Assembly (NCBI RefSeq): GCF_030697375.1 | Contig: NZ_JAUYQD010000009.1 | Coordinates: 1-64,000 of the forward strand | DNA: 64,000 nt | Source: Rhodoferax sp. | GTDB taxonomy: Bacteria; Pseudomonadota; Gammaproteobacteria; Burkholderiales; Burkholderiaceae_C | Reading direction: 5' to 3' | In this document: positions 32,753 to 41,078 of the stretch, one piece after another | Position numbering within the stretch: position 1 is the stretch's first letter | Layout: every line of letters starts with the position of its first letter | Position numbers and translations under genes: made by a program | Notes under the pieces: model-generated | Databases searched by the model: none | Told to the model about the DNA's origin: nothing | Seen by the model: only the letters and a program-made list of their open reading frames with translations

Positions 32753-33295
32753 TCAGGTCTTCTGAAGGCGGGCGAAGGTTTTGCGAAATTTGGCCACTTT
32801 GGGCGCAGCCACCGCCACGCAGTAGCCCTGGCCGGGATTGTTCTCAAAATAGTCCTGGTGGTAGTCCTCGGCAGGCCAGTAATTGGTCAGTGGCAACACC
32901 TCGGTCACGATGGGCCGGCTGTAGACACCGCTTCGACCGACTTCGTGAACCAAGTCCGTGGCCACGGCTTCTTGCTCTGGCGACGAAAAATAGATTCCGC
33001 TGCGGTACTGGGTTCCCCGGTCATGGCCCTGCTGGTTCAGTGTCGTGGGGTCGTGGATCACAAAAAAGATCTCCAGGATCTCTCGAAGGCTAATTTGCGC
33101 CGGGTCAAACACCAGTTTGACCACCTCGTTGTGGCCGGTCGTGCCGGTGCACACCTGCTCGTAGCTGGGTTGTCGCACATGGCCGTTGCAGTAGCCAGAC
33201 TCCACGTCCAGCACACCACGCACCTGCACGTACACGGCCTCAGTACACCAAAAACAGCCGCCCCCAAGGGCAATGGTCTGGTTCAAACTCTGCAT
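32753..33295 (-). CDS. msrA: peptide-methionine (S)-S-oxide reductase
   Basis: MsrA repairs oxidised methionine using thioredoxin. The 180-aa protein has the catalytic GGCFWCTEAV motif near residue 12-21, the GYCNGH segment, GHNEVVKLVFDP, and QYRSGIYF. It ends in EDYHQDYFENNPGQGYC, which holds a resolving Cys candidate. A strong gaaggag ribosome site lies before the ATG at 33295. It is monocistronic and divergent from the tetR gene. Confidence 0.95.
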   Translation of the reverse strand: MQSLNQTIALGGGCFWCTEAVYVQVRGVLDVESGYCNGHVRQPSYEQVCTGTTGHNEVVKLVFDPAQISLREILEIFFVIHDPTTLNQQGHDRGTQYRSGIYFSSPEQEAVATDLVHEVGRSGVYSRPIVTEVLPLTNYWPAEDYHQDYFENNPGQGYCVAVAAPKVAKFRKTFARLQKT

Positions 33296-33560
33296 CTGCG
33301 GTCTCCTTCATGGTCCTATGAAGCGTTTGCGCTGTGCCCAGGTTGCTGGGAACGATTCCCGATACGCCGCACCATTAGACCATGTGTGCGCAATTTTTTG
33401 TCTTCCTGATCGCCGTGTTGCCTATGCCCTGGCCCCCCGGAGTTTGGGCGCCCTGCGGTTGCTCGGATGGGGCGATTGTTGCTGTGGCGTAAAGAAGGCA
33501 ATTCGTCTTGACGGTACCAGGGCATGCGGTTAGACTAATAACCAACGAGTCATTAACTTC
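33296..33560. promoter_or_regulatory. msrA-tetR divergent region with candidate TetR operator
   Basis: A 20-bp imperfect palindrome, TAATaACcaacgaGTcATTA, occupies 33536-33555, immediately before the tetR ATG at 33561. The arms match at six of seven outer positions. This location would let the regulator block its own transcription and that of the coupled efflux genes. Nothing else stands out in this 265-bp gap. Confidence 0.4.
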
Positions 33561-34262
33561 ATGTCCACCCCCATCTGTCTTTTTGAAATAGCCGCCACGG
33601 TACGCGCCAAACGCGAACGCCGCAAGGAGGCCCGCCCCGCCGAACTGGTGGCGGCGGCGCTGGAGCTGTTCGTGGAAAAAGGCTTTGCCGCCACCCGCGC
33701 GGAAGAAGTCGCCAAGCGCGCCGGCGTCTCCAAGGGCACTCTGTTCCTCTATTTTGCCAGCAAGGAAGACCTGTTCAAGGCGGTGGTTCGGGAGAACATT
33801 TCGGGGCGCTACCCAGAATGGAATGCGCGCTTTGAGGCGTACCAGGGCAGCACCGCCGATCTGGTGCGCCTGTTCATGCGCCAATGGTGGATCGATGTTG
33901 GTAACAGCGCCGTTTCGGGCATCAGCAAATTGATGATGAGCGAAGCCAGCAATTTCCCCGAATTGGCCGCGTTCTACCAGCAAGAGGTGATCGAACCCGG
34001 TTCGGCGCTGATACGGCGCATTTTGCAGCGTGGTATCGACCTGGGCGAATTCGGCCCCATCGACATGAAATACGGCGTCTACACCATTCTGGCGCCCATG
34101 CTGTTTCTGGCCACCTGGAAACACTCCTTTGGCACCTGCTGCGATGCCAATAGCCGGCTGGTGCCAGAAGAATACCTTTCGGTGCAAGTGGAAACCATTC
34201 TTCATGGTCTGTGCAAGCGCCCCCCCACCCCACCCCACCCCCAAGAAACGACCGCATCATGA
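33561..34262 (+). CDS. TetR/AcrR-family repressor of the RND efflux operon
   Basis: The 233-aa regulator has the TetR HTH at about 25-75 (LVAAALELFVEKGFAATRAE, then KRAGVSKGTLFLYFASKEDL). Its C-terminal ligand domain resembles the AefR/TetR_C_7 type. Its stop overlaps the adaptor ATG (ATGA), so it is the first gene of the efflux operon and should be autoregulated. The inducer is unknown. The C-terminus has a Pro-rich tail (RPPTPPHPQETTAS). Confidence 0.9.
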   Translation: MSTPICLFEIAATVRAKRERRKEARPAELVAAALELFVEKGFAATRAEEVAKRAGVSKGTLFLYFASKEDLFKAVVRENISGRYPEWNARFEAYQGSTADLVRLFMRQWWIDVGNSAVSGISKLMMSEASNFPELAAFYQQEVIEPGSALIRRILQRGIDLGEFGPIDMKYGVYTILAPMLFLATWKHSFGTCCDANSRLVPEEYLSVQVETILHGLCKRPPTPPHPQETTAS

Positions 34263-35392
34263 AACCTTGGCTGAAATGGACCGTTATTGTTTTGGCCGTG
34301 GCCTTGCTGGCCGGCGGTGCGCTGCGGGCTCTGTCGGCGCGCAAAGCCAAACAGGTGGCACTGGAAACCCAGCAGCGCACACAAAAGACCCAGACCGTCG
34401 TCGAGCTGGCGGCATCGGATTGGGTGCAGGTTAAAACCGTGGACTTGTCGCAGGTTCTGGCCATTTCCGGCCCCCTGAAAGCGGTCAACTCCGCGTTCAT
34501 CAAAGCCCGGGTTGCAGGTGAAATGCAAGGGCTGGCCGTGCGCGAAGGTGACTTCGTCCAAGCGGGCGACGTCATTGCCCGCGTCGATGCCACCGAATTT
34601 CAGGCACGGGTGCGCCAGGCCCAACAGCAGGCCGAGTCGGCCAAGGCGCAGGTGGACATTGCCAAACGCAGCTTCGACAACAACCAATCCTTGGTGAACC
34701 AGGGATTCATCTCCAAAACTGCGCTGGATTCGTCCATTGCCACCCTGTCTTCGGCCGAAGCCAATTACCGTGCTGCACAAGCCGGTGCCGATGTGGCGAT
34801 CAAATCCCTGAACGACACCGTGCTGCGGGCCCCTATTTCGGGTTTGGTGGCGCAGCGTCTGGCGCAGCCCGGTGAACGGGTGGCAGTCGATGCCCGCATC
34901 GTGGAAATTGTGGACCTGAGCCGCCTGGAGTTGGAAGCCAGCCTGAGCGCCGCCGATTCACTGGGGGTCAAACTGGGGCAAACGGCCCTGCTGACCGTGG
35001 AAGGTGCAACCAAGCCGCTGTCGGCCAAGGTCGTGCGTATCAACCCCAGCGCCGTCGCCGGTAGCCGCGCCGTGCTGGCCTATTTGGCCATCGAATCGAA
35101 CCCGGGCCTGCGCCAAGGTCTGTTTGCACAGGGCACCCTGGCAACAGGCACCTTGCACACACTGGCCCTCCCACTGAGCGCCGTGCGCACCGACAAACCC
35201 CAGCCCTATGTCCAATGGATCAGCAAGGAACGGGTCGAACAACAAACGGTGGAGCTTGGGGTGCGCGGGGAATTCAATGGCCAGACCATGGTGGCGGTCA
35301 AAGGCATCGCGGAAGATGCCGCGGTCCTGAGCGGAGGCGTAGGCACCCTGTTGGCAGGCACGCCGGTCAAACGCACACCAAGCGGAAAGTAA
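34259..35392 (+). CDS. RND efflux periplasmic adaptor (membrane fusion protein)
   Basis: The ATG at 34259 gives 377 aa with an N-terminal membrane segment (LKWTVIVLAVALLAGGALRA). A lipoyl-like motif follows in two halves (FIKARVAGEMQGLAVREGDF, later LRAPISGLVAQRLAQPGERV) that flank a helical hairpin (about 110-165). A beta-barrel then follows. It should bridge the RND pump below and a TolC-type channel, plausibly the one at 39726. It is coupled to tetR (ATGA) and followed by the pump gene after 3 bp. Confidence 0.92.
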   Translation: MKPWLKWTVIVLAVALLAGGALRALSARKAKQVALETQQRTQKTQTVVELAASDWVQVKTVDLSQVLAISGPLKAVNSAFIKARVAGEMQGLAVREGDFVQAGDVIARVDATEFQARVRQAQQQAESAKAQVDIAKRSFDNNQSLVNQGFISKTALDSSIATLSSAEANYRAAQAGADVAIKSLNDTVLRAPISGLVAQRLAQPGERVAVDARIVEIVDLSRLELEASLSAADSLGVKLGQTALLTVEGATKPLSAKVVRINPSAVAGSRAVLAYLAIESNPGLRQGLFAQGTLATGTLHTLALPLSAVRTDKPQPYVQWISKERVEQQTVELGVRGEFNGQTMVAVKGIAEDAAVLSGGVGTLLAGTPVKRTPSGK

Positions 35393-35395
35393 GCC

Positions 35396-38300
35396 ATGTG
35401 GTTCACCCGCGTCAGCCTCCAAAATCCGGTGTTTGCCACCATGGTCATGTTGGCCCTGGTGGTGCTGGGCATGTTTTCCCTGCAGCGCCTGCAGGTGGAC
35501 CAGTTCCCCAACATCGACTTCCCCGTGGTGGTGGTGATTTCCGACTACCCCGGCGCCTCGCCCGAGATTGTGGAAAGCGAAGTCTCCAAAAAGATTGAAG
35601 AAGGCGTCAACTCCATTGCCGGTATCAACGCCCTGACTTCGCGCAGCTACGAAGGCCAATCGGTGGTGGTGATTGAATTCGGCCTGCACATCGACGGACG
35701 CAAGGCCGCCGATGACGTGCGGGAAAAAGTGGCCTCGGTCAAACCGCTGCTGCGCTCCGAGGTCAAAGAACCCCGTGTGCTGCGTTTTGACCCAGCCGCC
35801 CGCGCCATTTGGTCGGTCGCCGTGTTGCCTGATGATGCCCCCACGCTTGCCACTACGTGTGCTGCGCTGCCCCCCGAGGGGGCGCGTGCTTGCTTGGAGC
35901 GGTCCGGCGCGGCGCACAATGCCAAACCGATGAGCGCCGTGGAACTCACCAACTGGGCGGAACAAAGTTTCAAAAAGCGCCTGGAAAACGTCCGCGGCGT
36001 AGGCTCGGTGACCCTGGTGGGCGGTACCAAACGGGAAATCAACCTTTATTTGAATCCGCAGGCCTTGGAATCGTTTGGCATCACCCCCGACCAGGTGGTG
36101 AACGCCGTGCGCAATGAAAACCAGGACGTGCCGGTCGGCAATATTCGGTCCCTGGAGCAAGAGCGCGTCATCCAGATTCAGGCGCGCATGCAGCGTCCCG
36201 AAGACTTTGGCAAGATCATCGTGGCCCGCAAAAATGGCGCTGCCGTGCGGGTGGAGCAGCTTGCGCGTGTGGCCGATGGTGCACAAGAGGTGGACAGCCT
36301 GGCGCTGTACAACGGCCAGCGCACCTTGCTGCTCAACGTGCAGAAGTCACAAGATGAAAACACCATTGCCGTGGTTGATGGGCTGCAAAAGACCTTGTCC
36401 GAGATGCAAAAACAGCTGCCCCCAGGTGTACGTCTGGAGCAGATCACCGATGGTTCACGCCAAATTCGGGTATCGGTGGAGAACGTACGCCGCACCCTGA
36501 TTGAAGGCGCGCTGCTCACCATCTTGATTGTGTTTTTGTTCCTGAACTCGTGGCGTTCCACCGTCATCACCGGCTTGACCTTGCCGATTGCCCTGATCGG
36601 CACCTTTTTGTTCATGAACCTGTTTGGCTTCACCATCAACATGATCACGCTGATGGCCCTGAGCCTGTGCGTGGGCCTCTTGATTGACGACGCCATCGTG
36701 GTGCGGGAAAACATCGTGCGCCATGTGCAGATGGGTAAAACCCCGTTCCAAGCCTCGCTGGACGGCACGCAGGAAATCGGCCTGGCCGTGCTGGCCACCA
36801 CGCTGTCCATCGTGGCGGTGTTCATGCCCATCGGATTCATGGGCGGCATCATCGGCAAGTTCTTCCACGAGTTTGGTATCACCATCGTGGCCGCCGTGCT
36901 GATCTCCATGTTTGTCAGCTTCACGCTGGACCCGATGCTGTCGTCCATCTGGCACGACCCCAGCATTGAGGCCCATGGCCGCACAGGCCCACCCGTCACC
37001 TGGTATGACAAAACCATAGGCCGGGTCACCGGATGGTTTGACCATGCCACCGACACCTTGGCCGAGGCCTACCAAACCATTTTGCGTTGGGCACTGGTGC
37101 ACAAACTGGCCACGGTCGGCATGGCCTTCGCGATTTTTGTGGGCAGTATCTTCATGGTGCCGCTCTTGGGGACCGAGTTTGTTCCCAAATCGGACTTTTC
37201 CGAGACCACGCTGAATTTCAACACCCCGGTAGGTTCCTCATTGGAAGTGACCGAAGCCAAGGCGCGCCAGGTGGAAGCCATCATTCGGGAATTCCCCGAG
37301 GTGCGCTACACCTTGTCCACCATCAACACCGGCAACGCGCAGGGCAAAATCTACGCCAGCATTTACATCCGTCTGGTGGACCGCAAAGCGCGCAAACTTG
37401 GGGTCGAAGACATGTCGGTGGTTTTGCGCGAGCGCCTCCGCCAAGTCCCCGGCATCACTGTCACCCATGTCGGCCTGCTGGACTCGGTCGGGGGGCAAAA
37501 GCAGATTCTGTTTTCCATTCAGGGTGCAGACACGGCCGAACTGGAGCGCCTGACCAAAGTGGCGCTGGAAAAAATCCGCGGCATACCCGGACTGGTCGAT
37601 CTGGACTCCAGCGTCAAGCCCAACAAACCCACGCTGGATGTTCAAATCCAACGCGATGTGGCGTCTGACCTGGGCCTGAGCATGGCGCAAATCGGCGCGT
37701 CCTTGCGTACCTTGGTGGCGGGCCAGACCGTGGGCAATTGGCGCGCGCCGGACGACCAAACCTACGATGTCAACGTCCGTCTGGCACCGCAAGCCCGCAA
37801 CAGCCCTGCCGATCTGGAATTGCTGCCCTTCACGGTGGGCGCCAATAGCGATGGCAGCGCACGCATCGTGCGGCTCAACCAAGTGGCACGGGTGGCTGAG
37901 TCCACCGGCCCCAACCAGATCAACCGGCGCGACCTGACCCGCGAAGTCGCCATCAGCGCCAACGTCTCAGGCCGCTCCGCAGGTGAGGTCTCCGCCGATA
38001 TCAAAACCGCCATGGAGGGCATCGCCCTGCCCCCCGGCTACAGCTACAAGTTCAGCGGCTCCACCAAGGACATGGGCGAAGCCTTTGGCTACGCCATCTC
38101 GGCCCTGGTACTGGCGGTGGTATTTATTTACATGATTCTGGCCAGCCAGTTCAAAAGTTTTCTGCAGCCCCTGGCCCTCATGACGGCGCTGCCCCTGACC
38201 CTCATTGGCGTGGTGTTGGCACTGATGATGTTCAACTCCACGCTCTCGATGTTCTCGGTCATCGGCGTGGTGATGCTGATGGGATTGGTGACCAAAAACG

Positions 38301-38620
38301 CCATCTTGCTGGTGGACTTTGCCATTCGCGCCCGTGAAGACGGCATGGAACGCCATGCGGCCCTGCTGATGGCGGCCAAAGTGCGCTTGCGCCCGATTCT
38401 GATGACCACCCTGGCCATGATCTTCGGCATGGTGCCCCTGGCCTTTGCGCTCACCGAAGGCTCCGAGATGCGTGCCCCCATGGGCCAAGCAGTTATCGGC
38501 GGGGTGATTACCTCTTCCTTGCTGACCTTGGTGGTGGTGCCGGTGGTGTATTGCTATATGGATGATCTGGCGCAATGGGCCAAACGGCTTGTCAGCGGCC
38601 CTAAAGCCCCTAGCCAGTAA
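35396..38620 (+). CDS. RND-family efflux pump with an in-frame repeat insertion
   Basis: This 1074-aa inner-membrane proton-driven pump has twelve predicted helices. It shows family stretches such as VDQFPNIDFPVVVVISDYPG, LCVGLLIDDAIVVRENIVRH and GLVTKNAILLVDFAIRAREDG (functional Asp-Asp in helix 4). It resembles the MexB/MdtB-like group found with a single adaptor. Residues about 148-176 (DAPTLATTCAALPPEGARAC...) are encoded by a GC-rich palindromic element (35837-35918). They interrupt a normally continuous porter-domain strand (WSVAVLPDD ... SAVELTNWAEQ). The frame is kept, so the pump may still work. Confidence 0.92.
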   Translation: MWFTRVSLQNPVFATMVMLALVVLGMFSLQRLQVDQFPNIDFPVVVVISDYPGASPEIVESEVSKKIEEGVNSIAGINALTSRSYEGQSVVVIEFGLHIDGRKAADDVREKVASVKPLLRSEVKEPRVLRFDPAARAIWSVAVLPDDAPTLATTCAALPPEGARACLERSGAAHNAKPMSAVELTNWAEQSFKKRLENVRGVGSVTLVGGTKREINLYLNPQALESFGITPDQVVNAVRNENQDVPVGNIRSLEQERVIQIQARMQRPEDFGKIIVARKNGAAVRVEQLARVADGAQEVDSLALYNGQRTLLLNVQKSQDENTIAVVDGLQKTLSEMQKQLPPGVRLEQITDGSRQIRVSVENVRRTLIEGALLTILIVFLFLNSWRSTVITGLTLPIALIGTFLFMNLFGFTINMITLMALSLCVGLLIDDAIVVRENIVRHVQMGKTPFQASLDGTQEIGLAVLATTLSIVAVFMPIGFMGGIIGKFFHEFGITIVAAVLISMFVSFTLDPMLSSIWHDPSIEAHGRTGPPVTWYDKTIGRVTGWFDHATDTLAEAYQTILRWALVHKLATVGMAFAIFVGSIFMVPLLGTEFVPKSDFSETTLNFNTPVGSSLEVTEAKARQVEAIIREFPEVRYTLSTINTGNAQGKIYASIYIRLVDRKARKLGVEDMSVVLRERLRQVPGITVTHVGLLDSVGGQKQILFSIQGADTAELERLTKVALEKIRGIPGLVDLDSSVKPNKPTLDVQIQRDVASDLGLSMAQIGASLRTLVAGQTVGNWRAPDDQTYDVNVRLAPQARNSPADLELLPFTVGANSDGSARIVRLNQVARVAESTGPNQINRRDLTREVAISANVSGRSAGEVSADIKTAMEGIALPPGYSYKFSGSTKDMGEAFGYAISALVLAVVFIYMILASQFKSFLQPLALMTALPLTLIGVVLALMMFNSTLSMFSVIGVVMLMGLVTKNAILLVDFAIRAREDGMERHAALLMAAKVRLRPILMTTLAMIFGMVPLAFALTEGSEMRAPMGQAVIGGVITSSLLTLVVVPVVYCYMDDLAQWAKRLVSGPKAPSQ
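35837..35918 (+). repeat. GC-rich palindromic element inserted in the RND pump gene
   Basis: About 82 bp with the central palindrome CCCCC-ga-GGGGG (35871-35882), flanked by CCCCACGCTTGCC on the left and GCTTGCTTGGAGCGGTCCGG on the right. From memory, closely similar elements are scattered between genes in Comamonadaceae genomes. Only this copy is seen in the window. It is read through in frame and adds about 28 residues to the pump. Confidence 0.6.
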
Positions 38621-38660
38621 AATTTACTACAATCGGCTAACATACCCCATGGAGTATTAA

Positions 38661-39323
38661 ATGAACCTCGACAACACCGCACAAGCCCGCTTCAACATGA
38701 TCGAACAGCAAATCCGTCCCTGGAATGTGCTGGATGGTGAGGTGCTGGAGCTCCTCTCCGTGGTCAAACGCGAAGACTTCGCCCCCCTGGCCCACAAAGG
38801 GCTGGCGTTTGCCGACCTGGAAATCCCCCTGCCCGGCGGTCAACGCATGTTGTCACCCAAAGTAGAAGCCCGTTTGTTGCAAGATTTGGCCATCCAAAAA
38901 ACCGACAAAGTACTGGAGATCGGCACCGGCTCCGGCTACATGGCGGCACTGCTGGCACACCGCGCGCAGCGCGTGATCTCATTGGAGATTTTGCCGGAGC
39001 TGGCCGAAGTGGCACGCACCAATCTGGCCAAGGCCGGCATTGCCAATGTTGAAGTCCACAACTTCGATGGTTCCAAAGGCGCGTCAGGAGAAGGCCCTTT
39101 TGACGTGATTTTGCTCAGCGGCTCCGTCGCCGAAGTCCCCCACAGCCTGCTCGCGCAGCTGAAGGTCGGGGGGCGCTTGGCCGCCATCGTAGGCCATGAA
39201 CCCATGATGCGCGCCACCTTTGTGACCCGCACCAGCGAAACCGACTTCCGCACCACGCAGCCCTGGGAAACCGTGGCGCCACGGCTGCAAAACTTCAGCG
39301 AGCCATCGCGCTTCAAATTCTGA
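38661..39323 (+). CDS. protein-L-isoaspartate O-methyltransferase-family protein
   Basis: The 220-aa SAM-dependent methyltransferase has the PCMT layout: MIEQQIRPWNVLD at the N-terminus, then motif I VLEIGTGSGYMAALLAHRAQ and motif II region VISLEILPELAEVARTNLAK. PCMT enzymes repair isoaspartyl residues, but this short branch upstream of tolC genes in betaproteobacteria may have another substrate. The motif after residue 150 (DVILLSGSVAEVPHSL) differs from the classical D-x-I-x-V-T-A. It lies 40 bp after the pump gene, with TACAAT (38628-38633) in the gap. Confidence 0.82.
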   Translation: MNLDNTAQARFNMIEQQIRPWNVLDGEVLELLSVVKREDFAPLAHKGLAFADLEIPLPGGQRMLSPKVEARLLQDLAIQKTDKVLEIGTGSGYMAALLAHRAQRVISLEILPELAEVARTNLAKAGIANVEVHNFDGSKGASGEGPFDVILLSGSVAEVPHSLLAQLKVGGRLAAIVGHEPMMRATFVTRTSETDFRTTQPWETVAPRLQNFSEPSRFKF

Positions 39324-39345
39324 CCCTTCAAAGATTGCACCCACC

Positions 39346-39687
39346 ATGATTGCCCAAATCCGCCCCAGTGAACTGGCCCAATGGCTGACCCACGCACGCC
39401 AGCACGGAGAACCCGTGGTCCTGGACGTGCGCGAGCCGCACGAGTTGCAACTGGCCAGCGTCAAGGCGGAGGGTTTCACTTTGCTCGCCATTCCCATGGG
39501 GGTGATTCCCCCCCGCTTGTCCGAACTGGACCCGCAACAACCCATTGCATGCCTATGCCACCACGGTGGACGCAGCATGCAGGTGGCGTCTTTTCTCCAG
39601 AGCCGAGGTTTTGAACACGTCGCCAATATCGCGGGGGGCATCCACGCCTGGTCCGCCGAAGTAGACCCCAGCATTGCGCGGTACTGA
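39346..39687 (+). CDS. single-domain rhodanese-like sulfurtransferase
   Basis: The 113-aa protein shows the rhodanese N-motif VVLDVREPHELQLASV and the active loop ACLCHHGGRSMQVASFLQSR, where Cys in CLCHHGGRS is the likely persulfide carrier. It ends with NIAGGIHAWSAEVDPSI. It resembles GlpE/PspE-like cytoplasmic sulfurtransferases. It sits 22 bp after the PCMT gene and 38 bp before tolC, a conserved order in betaproteobacteria as I recall. Acceptor unknown. Confidence 0.9.
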   Translation: MIAQIRPSELAQWLTHARQHGEPVVLDVREPHELQLASVKAEGFTLLAIPMGVIPPRLSELDPQQPIACLCHHGGRSMQVASFLQSRGFEHVANIAGGIHAWSAEVDPSIARY

Positions 39688-39725
39688 GCGCATCTTTTTT
39701 TCCTACCCGTTCGAGAAAGACCACC

Positions 39726-41078
39726 ATGTCCCATCCCCGCCTGCCTGTCCGTTTCCGACTGCTGCCTTTGCTGCTTGCGGTGGGGGCGGGATTCTGCGCC
39801 TCTGCACAAGCCCAAAGCCTGGTGGACCTGTACACCTCAGCCCGCGGCTATGACGCAGCCTACCAGTCGGCCAAGCACCAGTTTGATGCCACGCTGGCGA
39901 AGGCGGAACAAGCCAAGGCATTGCTGCTGCCCACCGTAGGTTTGGCGGTTGGCATCAGCCGCACCAGCGACGAAACACTGCCCAATCCTGAACGCGCCTA
40001 CGGAGCACAATCGGCCACCATCAGCGCCACACAGCCCCTGTACCGCCCGGTGAACCAGGCCAGTTATGAACAAGGCAAAAAACAACTGGATTTGGCCCAA
40101 GCCCAACTGGCGGTCGCTGAACAGGACTTGATCGTGCGGGTCAGCCAAGCCTATTTTGATGTGCTGGCCTCCACCGACAGCCTGGCTTTTGTCAAAGCCC
40201 AAAAGGCCGCCGTGGCAGAACAACTGGCCTCGGCCAAGCGCAATTTTGAAGTGGGCACCTCCACGATTACCGATTCACGCGAGGCACAGGCTCGTTTTGA
40301 CCTCGTGGTGGCGCAAGAACTGGCCGCCGAAAATGACCAGCGTGTCAAGACCATCGCTTTGAACCAATTGGTGGGGCAGCAAGGCGCGCAACCCAAGGTG
40401 CTGGTCGTCCAGGCCCCATTGGCGGCAGTGGAGCCCGCAGACGTGGACCAATGGGTGCAACAGTCCGAATCCAATCACCCAGGCATCAAACAACTGGCCG
40501 TTGCACTGGACGTTGCCAAACTGGAAACCACCAAAGCTGAAGCGGGCCACAAACCCACACTGGACCTCAGTGCCAGTTATGGTATGAATAACAGCAATGG
40601 CATCAGTGGCGCCACCACAAACGCAGCGACCAGCGCTGACTACCGCCTGAACCAGGCGAAACTGGGATTGAGCTTCAATCTGCCGCTGTTCGCTGGCTAC
40701 TCCATTCAAAACAAGGTCAAAGAAACCCTGGCGCTCGAAGACAAAGCCCGCACCGACCTGGAAGCCACCAAGCGCACCGTGGCCCAAGGCACCCGCACTG
40801 CGTTTTTTGGCGTTCAGTCCGGCCTGGGCCAAGTCAAGGCGCTGGAAGCCGCCGAAGCCTCCGGCCAAAGCGCCCTGGATGCCACCAAACTCGGCTACCA
40901 AGTGGGCGTGCGTATCAACATCGACGTGCTCAACTCCCAAAGCCAGTTGTTCGACACCAAAGCCAAACTGGCCAAAGCCCGCTACGACGTGCTGGTGGGT
41001 GGCCTGAAGCTGCGCCAGGCGGCTGGCACGCTGAAGGCGGAAGACCTGCAGCCTATCAACAGCCTGCTAGCCCACTAA
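39726..41078 (+). CDS. tolC: TolC-family outer-membrane channel
   Basis: The 450-aa outer-membrane efflux protein has a signal peptide (FRLLPLLLAVGAGFCASAQA). Two structural repeats of long helices follow, including QASYEQGKKQLDLAQAQLAV, and LNIDV-type segments near the C-terminus (GVRINIDVLNSQSQLFDTKA). It provides the exit duct for the RND and other tripartite exporters. It is the last rightward gene of the cluster, and its 3' end overlaps that of the convergent waaA by 12 bp. Confidence 0.92.
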   Translation: MSHPRLPVRFRLLPLLLAVGAGFCASAQAQSLVDLYTSARGYDAAYQSAKHQFDATLAKAEQAKALLLPTVGLAVGISRTSDETLPNPERAYGAQSATISATQPLYRPVNQASYEQGKKQLDLAQAQLAVAEQDLIVRVSQAYFDVLASTDSLAFVKAQKAAVAEQLASAKRNFEVGTSTITDSREAQARFDLVVAQELAAENDQRVKTIALNQLVGQQGAQPKVLVVQAPLAAVEPADVDQWVQQSESNHPGIKQLAVALDVAKLETTKAEAGHKPTLDLSASYGMNNSNGISGATTNAATSADYRLNQAKLGLSFNLPLFAGYSIQNKVKETLALEDKARTDLEATKRTVAQGTRTAFFGVQSGLGQVKALEAAEASGQSALDATKLGYQVGVRINIDVLNSQSQLFDTKAKLAKARYDVLVGGLKLRQAAGTLKAEDLQPINSLLAH

